A program made the position numbers and the translations under genes. DNA of 5,022 nt from an uncultured Candidatus Poseidoniales archaeon. GTDB taxonomy: Archaea > Thermoplasmatota > Poseidoniia > Poseidoniales > Thalassarchaeaceae. This document shows, piece after piece, positions 1 to 5,022 of this stretch. The stretch spans positions 1 through 5,022 of the forward strand of contig CATMIM010000117.1 in NCBI GenBank assembly GCA_950068635.1, in the 5' to 3' direction. The notes below the pieces were generated by a model that ran no database searches, was not told the origin of the DNA, and saw only the letters and a program-made list of their open reading frames with translations. How positions within the stretch are numbered: the stretch's first letter is position 1; each line of letters opens with the position of its first letter.

Positions 1-638
1 GTCATCGTCACCTCCTCCAATTGCTCAGGAGGAAGCACATGGTTGACGAGGCCGACTCGGTGGGCTTCTGTCGCAGGCATCAGTTCGCCGGACATCACCA
101 TCTCCAGCGCCTTCCCGTAGCCGATCAGGCGGGCGATCCGTTGTGTGGCTCCACCACCAGGAATCAGCCCGAGGTTGATCTCTGGCGTGCCGAACATCGA
201 GCGTGTGCTGGCGAGGCGGATGTCGCATGCGAGCGCCAGTTCACAGCCGCCTCCGAGGGCGAACCCGTCGATCATGGCAATCGTCGGCTTGCTGATGTTC
301 CACACCGCCGCCCACGGATCCGCCTTGAACGCCTTTCGGATCTGCTTGCTGTCCACGCCGACGAACTCGCTGATGTCGGCTCCGGCCACGAACGCTGGGG
401 GCATGCCGCGTTCACCCTCTTCTGGTGTCGGGGGAGGGGCGCCGCGGATGATCACCACTCGAACGGAGTCGTTCTTCTCCACATCTTTCGCGGCAGCGAT
501 GATGGCGTCATTGACCTCGGAGTTGAGCGCGTTCAATTTGTCCGGCCGATTGATCGTCCAGACGGCGATGCCTGGACCGTCCTCCACATCAGAGTCGAGC
601 GGAACGTGTTGCACGAGCAGCACTTCATCGTCGCCCAT
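1..638 (-). CDS. Enoyl-CoA hydratase/isomerase family protein (crotonase fold), 3' end cut by window edge
   Basis: This gene encodes a crotonase-superfamily enzyme that probably hydrates trans-2-enoyl-CoA to 3-hydroxyacyl-CoA in the cytosol (beta-oxidation or a related acyl-CoA pathway). The first 212 residues are visible and the frame is still open at base 1. The family is usually about 260 residues, so roughly 50 are missing. Seen motifs are INRPDKLNALN (29-39), the oxyanion-hole stretch FVAGADIS (83-90), GFALGGGCELALACDI (125-140) and FGTPEINLGLIPGGGATQR (149-167). Glu133 and Glu153 match the two catalytic glutamates of rat enoyl-CoA hydratase, which favours a true hydratase over other crotonase members. 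An extra segment of about 10 residues, rich in Pro and Glu (68-80), precedes the oxyanion hole. The ATG at 638 has a GAGG ribosome-binding site 8 nt upstream and starts 14 bp after the stop of the preceding gene, so it is probably the last visible member of that operon. The acyl-chain specificity cannot be told from sequence. Confidence 0.93.
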   Translation of the reverse strand, partial: MGDDEVLLVQHVPLDSDVEDGPGIAVWTINRPDKLNALNSEVNDAIIAAAKDVEKNDSVRVVIIRGAPPPTPEEGERGMPPAFVAGADISEFVGVDSKQIRKAFKADPWAAVWNISKPTIAMIDGFALGGGCELALACDIRLASTRSMFGTPEINLGLIPGGGATQRIARLIGYGKALEMVMSGELMPATEAHRVGLVNHVLPPEQLEEVTM

Positions 639-652
639 GCCAACAACCTCGG

Positions 653-1525
653 TCAATCACCGATCTCGTCACGCATCTCATCCAACTTCGACTGTGCACC
701 ACTCGGAGGTGGCGGCAACGGGAGGCCATCCGGTGGCGGTGGCAGGTCTGGAAGTGCTTCGTCCTCATCCTCCAGTTCCGAGGCGGCCACATAACCCTCG
801 TCGAGCGGCACACGCACCTTGAGCACGCGCGCATCGTCGAGGCGCACGTAGGTCGCGCCATACGGGTGCCCCGGCGCAACCTTCTCCGGCTCATCGAGCA
901 CCTCGAGGCCGTGCCCAGGTCGGCTCAGCAGCGCCAGCAGGTCCTCGCCTTCGTCATGCTGGGCCCACATGCGGGCCGCTGAAGCGCGGATGTCCGCCAA
1001 CTGACCTCGCCGGCGCATCTCGATCCTATCCTTGATCGCCGCCCGCTTGTCCCGCCGGTCGTCGATGAATTCCTCGATGTCCGCCTCTTCCAGCGTCTGC
1101 GCGTCGATGTCGACGACATATTCCTCGGCAACGTGGACCTCGTCCTCGATGGCTTCCTCGTCGAGAACGACCACCTCCTCCTCGTCCTCTGCTTCAGCGG
1201 AGTCTTCGGCTGAGTCGGCCTTCGCCAGCTTGCGGCCCCGCCGTGTACCCGCATCCTCCTCCTCGACGACCGGTTCGGGAACATCGATGCTGGCGCTGGC
1301 AGCAGTTTCAGTGGTGGGAGTGGCCGAGCGCGAGTGCCTCGAGCGTGCCCGCTTGCGGCTTTTCCCCTTCCCCCCGGTGAACAGCACGAGGGAGAACAGG
1401 ACCAGCAAGCCGATGGCGAAGGCGAAGTTGATGCGCGGGTCCTCCCATTCGCCGCTCATCATCAGGTAGAGGCCGGCACCAAGTACCAGCGCCAACACCA
1501 GCAGCACACGGCCGAATGAAACCAC
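653..1525 (-). CDS. Unrecognised two-helix membrane protein with acidic, coiled-coil-like cytoplasmic region and Pro-rich tail
   Basis: I do not recognise a family. From the preferred GTG start the protein has 290 residues. It begins with two hydrophobic segments (about 5-23 and 33-50) separated by a short polar turn containing GEWEDPR. A strongly basic stretch follows (KGKSRKRARSRH, about 53-64), which by the positive-inside rule places the rest in the cytoplasm. Residues 87-155 are very rich in Glu and Asp. Residues 142-190 are charged, Ala/Arg-rich and helix-prone, possibly coiled coil. Residues 195-250 look like a small folded segment (LLALLSRPGHGLEVL, then YVRLDDARVLKVRVPL). Residues 261-275 are proline-rich, and a charged end follows. 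The start at 1525 is chosen because GGAGAGG lies 5 nt upstream. A GTG at 1555 would add 10 residues with a weaker ribosome-binding site. The gene lies between rdgB and the hydratase on the same strand. A scaffold or membrane-tether role is possible but is only a guess. Confidence 0.85.
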   Translation of the reverse strand: MVSFGRVLLVLALVLGAGLYLMMSGEWEDPRINFAFAIGLLVLFSLVLFTGGKGKSRKRARSRHSRSATPTTETAASASIDVPEPVVEEEDAGTRRGRKLAKADSAEDSAEAEDEEEVVVLDEEAIEDEVHVAEEYVVDIDAQTLEEADIEEFIDDRRDKRAAIKDRIEMRRRGQLADIRASAARMWAQHDEGEDLLALLSRPGHGLEVLDEPEKVAPGHPYGATYVRLDDARVLKVRVPLDEGYVAASELEDEDEALPDLPPPPDGLPLPPPPSGAQSKLDEMRDEIGD

Positions 1526-1530
1526 GCTTA

Positions 1531-1537
1531 CCTCTCC
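1531..1537 (-). promoter_or_regulatory. Shine-Dalgarno site deciding the start of the two-helix membrane protein
   Basis: GGAGAGG on the minus strand lies 5 nt before the GTG at 1525-1523. It supports that start over the in-frame GTG at 1555, which has only a weak purine stretch before it. This places the first residue right before the first membrane segment. Confidence 0.6.
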
Positions 1538-1567
1538 AACGGATTGCAACTCCACATCCGCTTTGAT

Positions 1568-1592
1568 GCTGACGGCGTTTTCGGTCGTCAGC
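1568..1592. other. 7-bp perfect inverted repeat (hairpin) at the end of rdgB
   Basis: GCTGACG (1568-1574) and CGTCAGC (1586-1592) are perfect reverse complements with an 11-nt loop. The left-reading transcript would form the stem across the rdgB stop codon (1588-1590) and into the 62-bp gap before the next gene. There is no T-tract after the stem in either direction, so this is not a classical intrinsic terminator. It could be a transcript-processing or stability element, or chance. Confidence 0.4.
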
Positions 1593-2196
1593 CTATCTGT
1601 AGCACGAGTTGCTCGTATGCCCGGGTACGGTGACTTGAGCGACCCTTCTCCTCGGGCGACATCTGGGCGAACGTGCGGCCATCCGCGCCTGACACATCCG
1701 GAATGAACAGCGGGTCGTAGCCGAAGCCATGCTCACCGCGCGCCTCCTGCGCTATCTCACCAGTGCAGTTTCCCTCGCCGATGAGTAGACGTTCGCCGTC
1801 CCACATCGCCGCACAACAGCCGAACAGGGCCGTGCGCTGCTCCCTGCCCTGTAGCAATGTCAGGATTCCGTCAAGACCGAGTTTTTCGAGCACCGAGGAC
1901 GAATAGACGCCTGGGAAGCCACCCAGGACGTCGATGAACAGGCCTGCGTCCTCGACGAGCAGTGCAGAGTCCGCCCTCCCCGCACCTGCGAGAAGCGCCA
2001 CACCCTGGCTGATCTTGGAGCGGGCGACCGTGACGAGGTCGTCTGACTGTGGTTCGATGATCTCCGGGGGTTCGCCGTTGATGAGGAACTGCTCGACTGT
2101 GAAGCCGAGCGGTTCGAAATAGTGTCGCGCCTCGGCGAGCTTGCCGAGGTTTCCGGTCTGGAACAGCAGTTGTCGCCGCCCTGCACTCGCTTCCAT
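1588..2196 (-). CDS. rdgB: XTP/dITP (non-canonical purine NTP) pyrophosphatase, HAM1/RdgB family
   Basis: The product hydrolyses XTP, ITP and dITP to the monophosphate and pyrophosphate, keeping deaminated purines out of DNA and RNA. It acts in the cytosol, usually as a dimer. From the ATG at 2196 it has 202 residues, close to the usual family length of about 185-200. Family motifs in order are FQTGNLGK (12-19; Lys19 contacts the triphosphate), EIIEPQSDDL (45-54), VEDAGLFIDVLGGFPGVYSS (81-100; Asp83 is the likely catalytic base), GFGYDPLFIP (157-166) and SHRTRAYEQL (188-197; specificity residues His189-Arg190). EDAG replaces the more common EDSG. The start is preceded directly by a G-rich GGGGGAG sequence. 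An upstream in-frame extension to 2439 is only the antisense-free shadow of the kinase gene, unlike any HAM1 protein. The kinase frame overlaps this gene by 326 bp (see the separate finding on a possible fusion). The function call is secure; the true N-terminus is not. Confidence 0.95.
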   Translation of the reverse strand: MEASAGRRQLLFQTGNLGKLAEARHYFEPLGFTVEQFLINGEPPEIIEPQSDDLVTVARSKISQGVALLAGAGRADSALLVEDAGLFIDVLGGFPGVYSSSVLEKLGLDGILTLLQGREQRTALFGCCAAMWDGERLLIGEGNCTGEIAQEARGEHGFGYDPLFIPDVSGADGRTFAQMSPEEKGRSSHRTRAYEQLVLQIG

Positions 2197-2878
2197 GCTC
2201 TCCCCCGTGATAGCGCACCCGTGTGCGGATCTGCTCGAAGCGGGTGAGGACCTCTGCCGCGCTCGCCAACTGCTCGGCAGCGTGGTCGACGACTCCTGCG
2301 GCTTCTGCCGTGGAATACCCGGAGAGCACCTGCTCCATCGCGTCCGCGTGCTCAGGGTGGCTGGCGGAGAGGCACTCATGCAATACCTGCAGGTCCAGCC
2401 CGAACCGCTCCACCTCGGTGTTCCAACGTGCAAGACCAAAGTCGATCAGCGAGATTCCGGAGGCCTCGTCCCAGAGCAGGTTGTTCGTGGTCAGGTCACC
2501 GTGAGCGGCGCCCTGCGCGTGGAGGTTTCGGATCGCTGTCCCGGCGGCTGCCAGCATCTCAGGAATCGATGCGGCTGCGGCAGGGTCGCGCAGACACTCG
2601 ATGAGCGGACGACCTGGGCGACGCTCCTGCACCATCCAACCTGAACCCATGTCGAGGGCGAGCACGTGCGGCACCGGAAGGCCGGCGATCGTCAGCCGGT
2701 GGAGCATTCTGGCCTCGGCGGTCATACGGCCCTTTGTGAGCCGGGCGTCGAGGTCGGGGTGCCGCCAGGCACGCGGCCTGCGCTCCTTGCGGATGGCGGA
2801 ACGCCCGAGCCAGAGGCCGGCGTCGACGACCGCCTCGGCGCCGACATGCAACCTGCATTCCTTCTCCCAAACCCGCAT
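1871..2878 (-). CDS. bud32: KEOPS complex kinase/ATPase Bud32, with an anomalous open 3' extension
   Basis: Bud32 is the atypical small kinase/ATPase of the KEOPS complex. It supports Kae1 in making the N6-threonylcarbamoyladenosine (t6A) modification of ANN-decoding tRNAs. The kinase part is residues 1-223: a glycine-poor nucleotide loop GAEAVV (13-18), the ATP lysine region IRKERRPRAWRHPDLDARL (29-47; Lys31), helix-C Glu55, the Bud32 signature HGDLTTNN (126-133; catalytic Asp128, Asn133), LIDFGLAR (144-151; Asp146) and the terminal EQIRTRVRY. There is no activation loop or large C-lobe, as is usual for Bud32. GAGGG lies 6-7 nt before the ATG at 2878. Archaeal Bud32 normally stops just after this point. 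Here the frame runs 112 more codons to a TGA at 1871, through rdgB, with an Arg/Pro-rich tail that looks like out-of-frame translation. The tail is probably not a natural part of the kinase. Kae1 is not in the window. Confidence 0.9.
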   Translation of the reverse strand: MRVWEKECRLHVGAEAVVDAGLWLGRSAIRKERRPRAWRHPDLDARLTKGRMTAEARMLHRLTIAGLPVPHVLALDMGSGWMVQERRPGRPLIECLRDPAAAASIPEMLAAAGTAIRNLHAQGAAHGDLTTNNLLWDEASGISLIDFGLARWNTEVERFGLDLQVLHECLSASHPEHADAMEQVLSGYSTAEAAGVVDHAAEQLASAAEVLTRFEQIRTRVRYHGGEHGSECRAATTAVPDRKPRQARRGATLFRTARLHSRAVPHQRRTPGDHRTTVRRPRHGRPLQDQPGCGASRRCGEGGLCTARRGRRPVHRRPGWLPRRLFVLGARKTRS

Positions 2879-2966
2879 TCAGAACCCTCGCACGCCGCTG
2901 CGCCGAATCGCGGACAGCAGATGGGTTCAAAGCGGTGGCGACATCAGCCTGTACGAGGATTCGTCC
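2879..2966. promoter_or_regulatory. Divergent intergenic region between bud32 and nadA
   Basis: These 88 bp must hold the start signals of the leftward bud32 operon and rightward nadA. The only relatively AT-rich word is TTCAAA (2926-2931), which reads TTTGAA on the other strand. It lies 36 nt before the nadA start and 48 nt before the bud32 start, so it could serve as a weak TATA-like element either way, but the match is poor. CGCCGCT (2893-2899) and AGCGGTGGCG (2931-2940) form an imperfect inverted repeat. No clear operator is seen. Confidence 0.3.
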
Positions 2967-4124
2967 ATGGCGATGCCCTTGCCGCAGGCGACCTGTGAGG
3001 TTGACTTGGCGGCCGAGCTCGCATCTGAGGAAGAACTCAGGCAGCGCATCATCGCCGCCAAGAAGGAATTGGGTGAGAGGCTGCTGATTCTAGGCCACCA
3101 CTACCAACGAGACGCGATCGTCGAGCACGCCGACGAGACCGGTGACTCGCTTCTGTTGTCGCGCCTCGCTGCTGACAGCGACGCTGAGTGGATCGTCTTC
3201 TGCGGCGTCCACTTCATGGCAGAGTCCGCTGACATCCTCACCCGCGACGACCAGGTCGTGATGATGCCCAACATCCGTGCTGGCTGCTCGATGGCTGACA
3301 TGGCTGACCTCCCCGACGTCCAGCACTGTTGGAACGAACTCATCGACGGCTTCGGTCTACTGGATCCAGCGATGCGGGCTGACCCGGATGAGCCGGCACC
3401 CCCCGGAGAGGCGTATCTCGTGCCTGTGACCTACATGAACAGCAGCGCAGACCTGAAGGGGTTCGTCGGTGAGCACGGCGGAATCGTCTGTACTTCCACC
3501 AACGCCCCAGGCGTCATGAAGTGGGCTCTCGAGCGGGCGGGCGTGGGGGGCAAGGTGCTCTTCTTCCCCGACCAGCACCTCGGCCGCAACACGGCTCTGA
3601 GGATGGGCTACAAGGAGTCCGACACCGCCGTCTGGAACCCGATGTTCGAGTCGGACTGGGATGGTCTGCGAGACGCCACCTTCGTGCTCTGGCACGGCTA
3701 CTGCTCGGTGCACCAGCGCTTCACCACAGAACAGATCGATGCTCTGCGCGAAGCAGAGCCACAGGCGCTCATCGTCGTCCACCCAGAGTGCGAGCGGGAC
3801 GTTGTCGACGCGGCTGACCACGTGGGCTCTACCGAGGGAATCCGCAAGTTCTGCCAAGATGCGCCCGCAGGATCTGTCATCGGCGTGGGCACCGAGGTAC
3901 ATCTGGTGCGCCGGCTCGACTCGGAGCACATCGACAAGGACATCCGCTGCCTCGACCCGGGTGTCTGTCCCTGTTCGACGATGTACATGATCCACCCGTC
4001 CTACCTCGCCGACCTGCTGGAGAACATCATCAAGGGTGAGCTTCCCAACCGCATCGAGGTCCCCGAGCAGATCGCTCACGACGCCGTGCTCGCGCTGGAC
4101 CGCATGCTCGACATCGACGCCTGA
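2967..4124 (+). CDS. nadA: Quinolinate synthase NadA (4Fe-4S enzyme of NAD biosynthesis)
   Basis: NadA condenses iminoaspartate with dihydroxyacetone phosphate to give quinolinate, the precursor of NAD. It is a cytosolic, oxygen-sensitive [4Fe-4S] enzyme. The product has 385 residues and is the long form, nearer the Bacillus type (about 368) than the roughly 300-residue thermophile form. Three pseudo-repeat domains are expected. Seen motifs are LGHHYQRD (42-49), the repeat-1 cluster ligand AGCSMADM (105-112; Cys107), VTYMNSSADLKG (154-165), VCTSTNAP (174-181), FFPDQHLGRNTA (199-210), HGYCSVHQRF (243-252; Cys246), VHPEC (271-275), GTEVHLVRRL (308-317) and PGVCPCSTMYMI (331-342; the third ligand is Cys334 or Cys336). 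An acidic, proline-containing loop (about 134-148) accounts for extra length. The start at 2967 has GAGG 8 nt upstream; in-frame codons back to 2601 read across bud32 and are rejected. The partner enzymes (L-aspartate oxidase or dehydrogenase, and NadC) are not in the window. Confidence 0.97.
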   Translation: MAMPLPQATCEVDLAAELASEEELRQRIIAAKKELGERLLILGHHYQRDAIVEHADETGDSLLLSRLAADSDAEWIVFCGVHFMAESADILTRDDQVVMMPNIRAGCSMADMADLPDVQHCWNELIDGFGLLDPAMRADPDEPAPPGEAYLVPVTYMNSSADLKGFVGEHGGIVCTSTNAPGVMKWALERAGVGGKVLFFPDQHLGRNTALRMGYKESDTAVWNPMFESDWDGLRDATFVLWHGYCSVHQRFTTEQIDALREAEPQALIVVHPECERDVVDAADHVGSTEGIRKFCQDAPAGSVIGVGTEVHLVRRLDSEHIDKDIRCLDPGVCPCSTMYMIHPSYLADLLENIIKGELPNRIEVPEQIAHDAVLALDRMLDIDA

Positions 4125-4129
4125 ACTCG

Positions 4130-5022
4130 CTACTCTTCTTCGTCGCGAGAGCCGTTCTCACGTTGCCGCTGCAGCGACCAAGCCACCAGCAGCGGAATCA
4201 TCAGGATGGTCACGAACTGCAGTTGGCGCTTCGAGTAGGGTTCGAAAGTCTCCCCCAGAGTGTGCACGCGCACCTCGGGCGGCTCGTCCCCATCGCCCTC
4301 CTGCAGCCAGGCGATGTGTCCCTCCATCACCTGCGGTGCCGTCTGGTTGACCGCATCATTGCCATGCAAGCGGTAGGAGCGGTTCTCATCGATGACATGG
4401 AAGCGTACGTCCCAATCCAGAGTCTCCTCCGTCGGGTCGAGCGAATTCAGGAACTGCTGGTGCTGCCAGGCGACGTGACCGTAACCTAGGCTGGGGTCTG
4501 CTACTGGGAACAGAGGATCGCCCAATATCCGCTGCTCACCGCTGTCCAGATCGACCAACACAAGGCGGTCCACCGCGCTCACGTTCACCACCGCCGCCAG
4601 CCATCCTTCAGCGAGTACGATCTCTCGCACGCTGGCGTTGACGTAGTCGACTGCTGTTCCGGTCAGCAACTCTACCTGAGCATCGAACAGCGAATCAACG
4701 GTGACGTTCAACTCGACGGTCACGGAGTGAGTCGGCCCGTCGAGTGCTTCGACCGTGACACGCGTCGGAGAACCATCCTCGACATAGGCTACTGAGCCTG
4801 CTCCTGCGGCTATCATCGCAACATCTCCTGCGGGCGAGTTCGGCAACGGTTCCCAATCGTGCAGCGTCGAATGCACTTCGACAACCCCATCGTTGAGGAT
4901 GATCTCCCGCTTCTCACCATCCGGCATGTCCATCAGCACGATGTCCTCGAAGACCGGCCCTGTCAGCCACATGCCAGCAGCGGCTCCCAGATTGTCGAAA
5001 CGGAGGAAGCGAACTTCATATC
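4130..5022 (-). CDS. Putative surface beta-propeller-like protein with C-terminal membrane anchor, 5' end cut by window edge
   Basis: The C-terminal 296 residues are visible, and the frame is open at the right edge, so the in-frame ATG at 4972 need not be the start. I do not recognise a named family. The sequence looks like successive beta-sheet blades of about 45-55 residues with repeated G-x-(I/V)-A-(Y/W) entry strands: SVAYVEDG (76-83), GHVAWQHQ (181-188) and GHIAWLQEG (234-242). These are followed by strands such as RLVLVDLDSGEQRIL (152-166) and VRVHTLG (250-256), as in TolB/WD-like propellers. Five N-x-S/T sequons occur before the membrane segment (Asn105, 128, 146, 213, 225), which fits an N-glycosylated archaeal exported protein. 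A single hydrophobic helix (about 267-283) followed by a basic then acidic tail (QRQRENGSRDEEE) would anchor it with the C-terminus in the cytoplasm. The stop is TAG at 4130-4132, 5 bp from the nadA stop. An N-terminal signal peptide is expected but lies outside the window. Confidence 0.8.
   Translation of the reverse strand, partial: YEVRFLRFDNLGAAAGMWLTGPVFEDIVLMDMPDGEKREIILNDGVVEVHSTLHDWEPLPNSPAGDVAMIAAGAGSVAYVEDGSPTRVTVEALDGPTHSVTVELNVTVDSLFDAQVELLTGTAVDYVNASVREIVLAEGWLAAVVNVSAVDRLVLVDLDSGEQRILGDPLFPVADPSLGYGHVAWQHQQFLNSLDPTEETLDWDVRFHVIDENRSYRLHGNDAVNQTAPQVMEGHIAWLQEGDGDEPPEVRVHTLGETFEPYSKRQLQFVTILMIPLLVAWSLQRQRENGSRDEEE

Noticed and set aside
11..32. CCTCCT ... AGGAGG inverted repeat
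   Set aside because: It lies within the hydratase coding sequence and is explained by the codons for LPPEQLEEV; no regulatory role needed.
21..822. Two long rightward open frames (257 and 225 codons)
   Set aside because: They are antisense to the enoyl-CoA hydratase, whose leftward frame carries all family motifs. Their own translations are low-complexity Ser/Gly/Arg/His-rich, as expected for shadows in GC-rich DNA.
1032..1469. Rightward open frame rich in serine
   Set aside because: It is the complement of the Glu/Asp-rich region of the two-helix membrane protein; GAG/GAC codons read as Ser-rich in the opposite frame. No independent start signal.
2197..2439. N-terminal extension of rdgB by 81 codons
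   Set aside because: It overlaps conserved Bud32 sequence in another frame and is Ser/Arg/Trp-rich with no HAM1 similarity. The family N-terminus (FQTGNLGK) follows the ATG at 2196 at the expected distance.
2601..2966. N-terminal extension of nadA by 122 codons
   Set aside because: It lies antisense over bud32, has no NadA-like sequence, and a good ribosome-binding site precedes the ATG at 2967.
3357..4079. 240-codon leftward open frame rich in Val, His and Asp
   Set aside because: It is entirely antisense to nadA, which has all of its conserved motifs. A long open shadow is common where codons are GC-rich at the third position.
1..5022. Search for tRNA, rRNA, CRISPR, insertion sequences, defence or toxin genes
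   Set aside because: No direct-repeat array, terminal inverted repeats, transposase motifs or RNA-gene signatures were seen by eye. The coding space is filled by the six genes described.

Overview
The window is GC-rich, gene-dense and read on both strands. It most likely comes from an archaeon. The main evidence is a small atypical kinase of the Bud32 (KEOPS) family, which in this stand-alone, cytosolic-operon form is archaeal, together with an archaeal/eukaryotic-type HAM1/RdgB nucleotide pyrophosphatase. A putative surface protein rich in N-glycosylation sequons and anchored at its C-terminus fits this. A mesophilic euryarchaeal or Thermoplasmatota lineage (for example marine Poseidoniales-like organisms) would fit the high GC, the acidic proteins and the presence of an enoyl-CoA hydratase, but that placement is inference and nothing in the window proves it.

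Layout. A leftward (minus-strand) cluster of four genes runs from about 2878 down to the left edge: bud32 (tRNA t6A-modification complex kinase), rdgB (XTP/dITP pyrophosphatase), an unrecognised two-helix membrane protein with a long acidic, proline-ending cytoplasmic part, and an enoyl-CoA hydratase cut by the window edge. Gaps are short (overlap, 62 bp, 14 bp), so they are probably co-transcribed. Divergently, after an 88-bp intergenic region, nadA (quinolinate synthase, NAD biosynthesis) runs rightward from 2967 to 4124. Its stop codon lies 5 bp from the stop of a convergent minus-strand gene that enters from the right edge and encodes a beta-propeller-like, probably glycosylated, membrane-anchored surface protein.

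The most notable point is the bud32/rdgB junction. The kinase homology ends near position 2210, yet its frame has no stop until 1871, deep inside rdgB. A run of five G (minus strand, 2202-2206) sits exactly between the end of the kinase and the rdgB start. Removing one G would join the two into a single open frame, a Bud32-RdgB fusion of about 429 residues. This is either a sequence error, a real frameshift, a programmed frameshift, or an unusually long gene overlap.

No tRNA, rRNA, CRISPR array, insertion sequence or other mobile element was seen. The genes are mainly housekeeping (tRNA modification, nucleotide pool sanitation, NAD synthesis, acyl-CoA metabolism). The two unrecognised membrane or surface proteins are the least explained parts.
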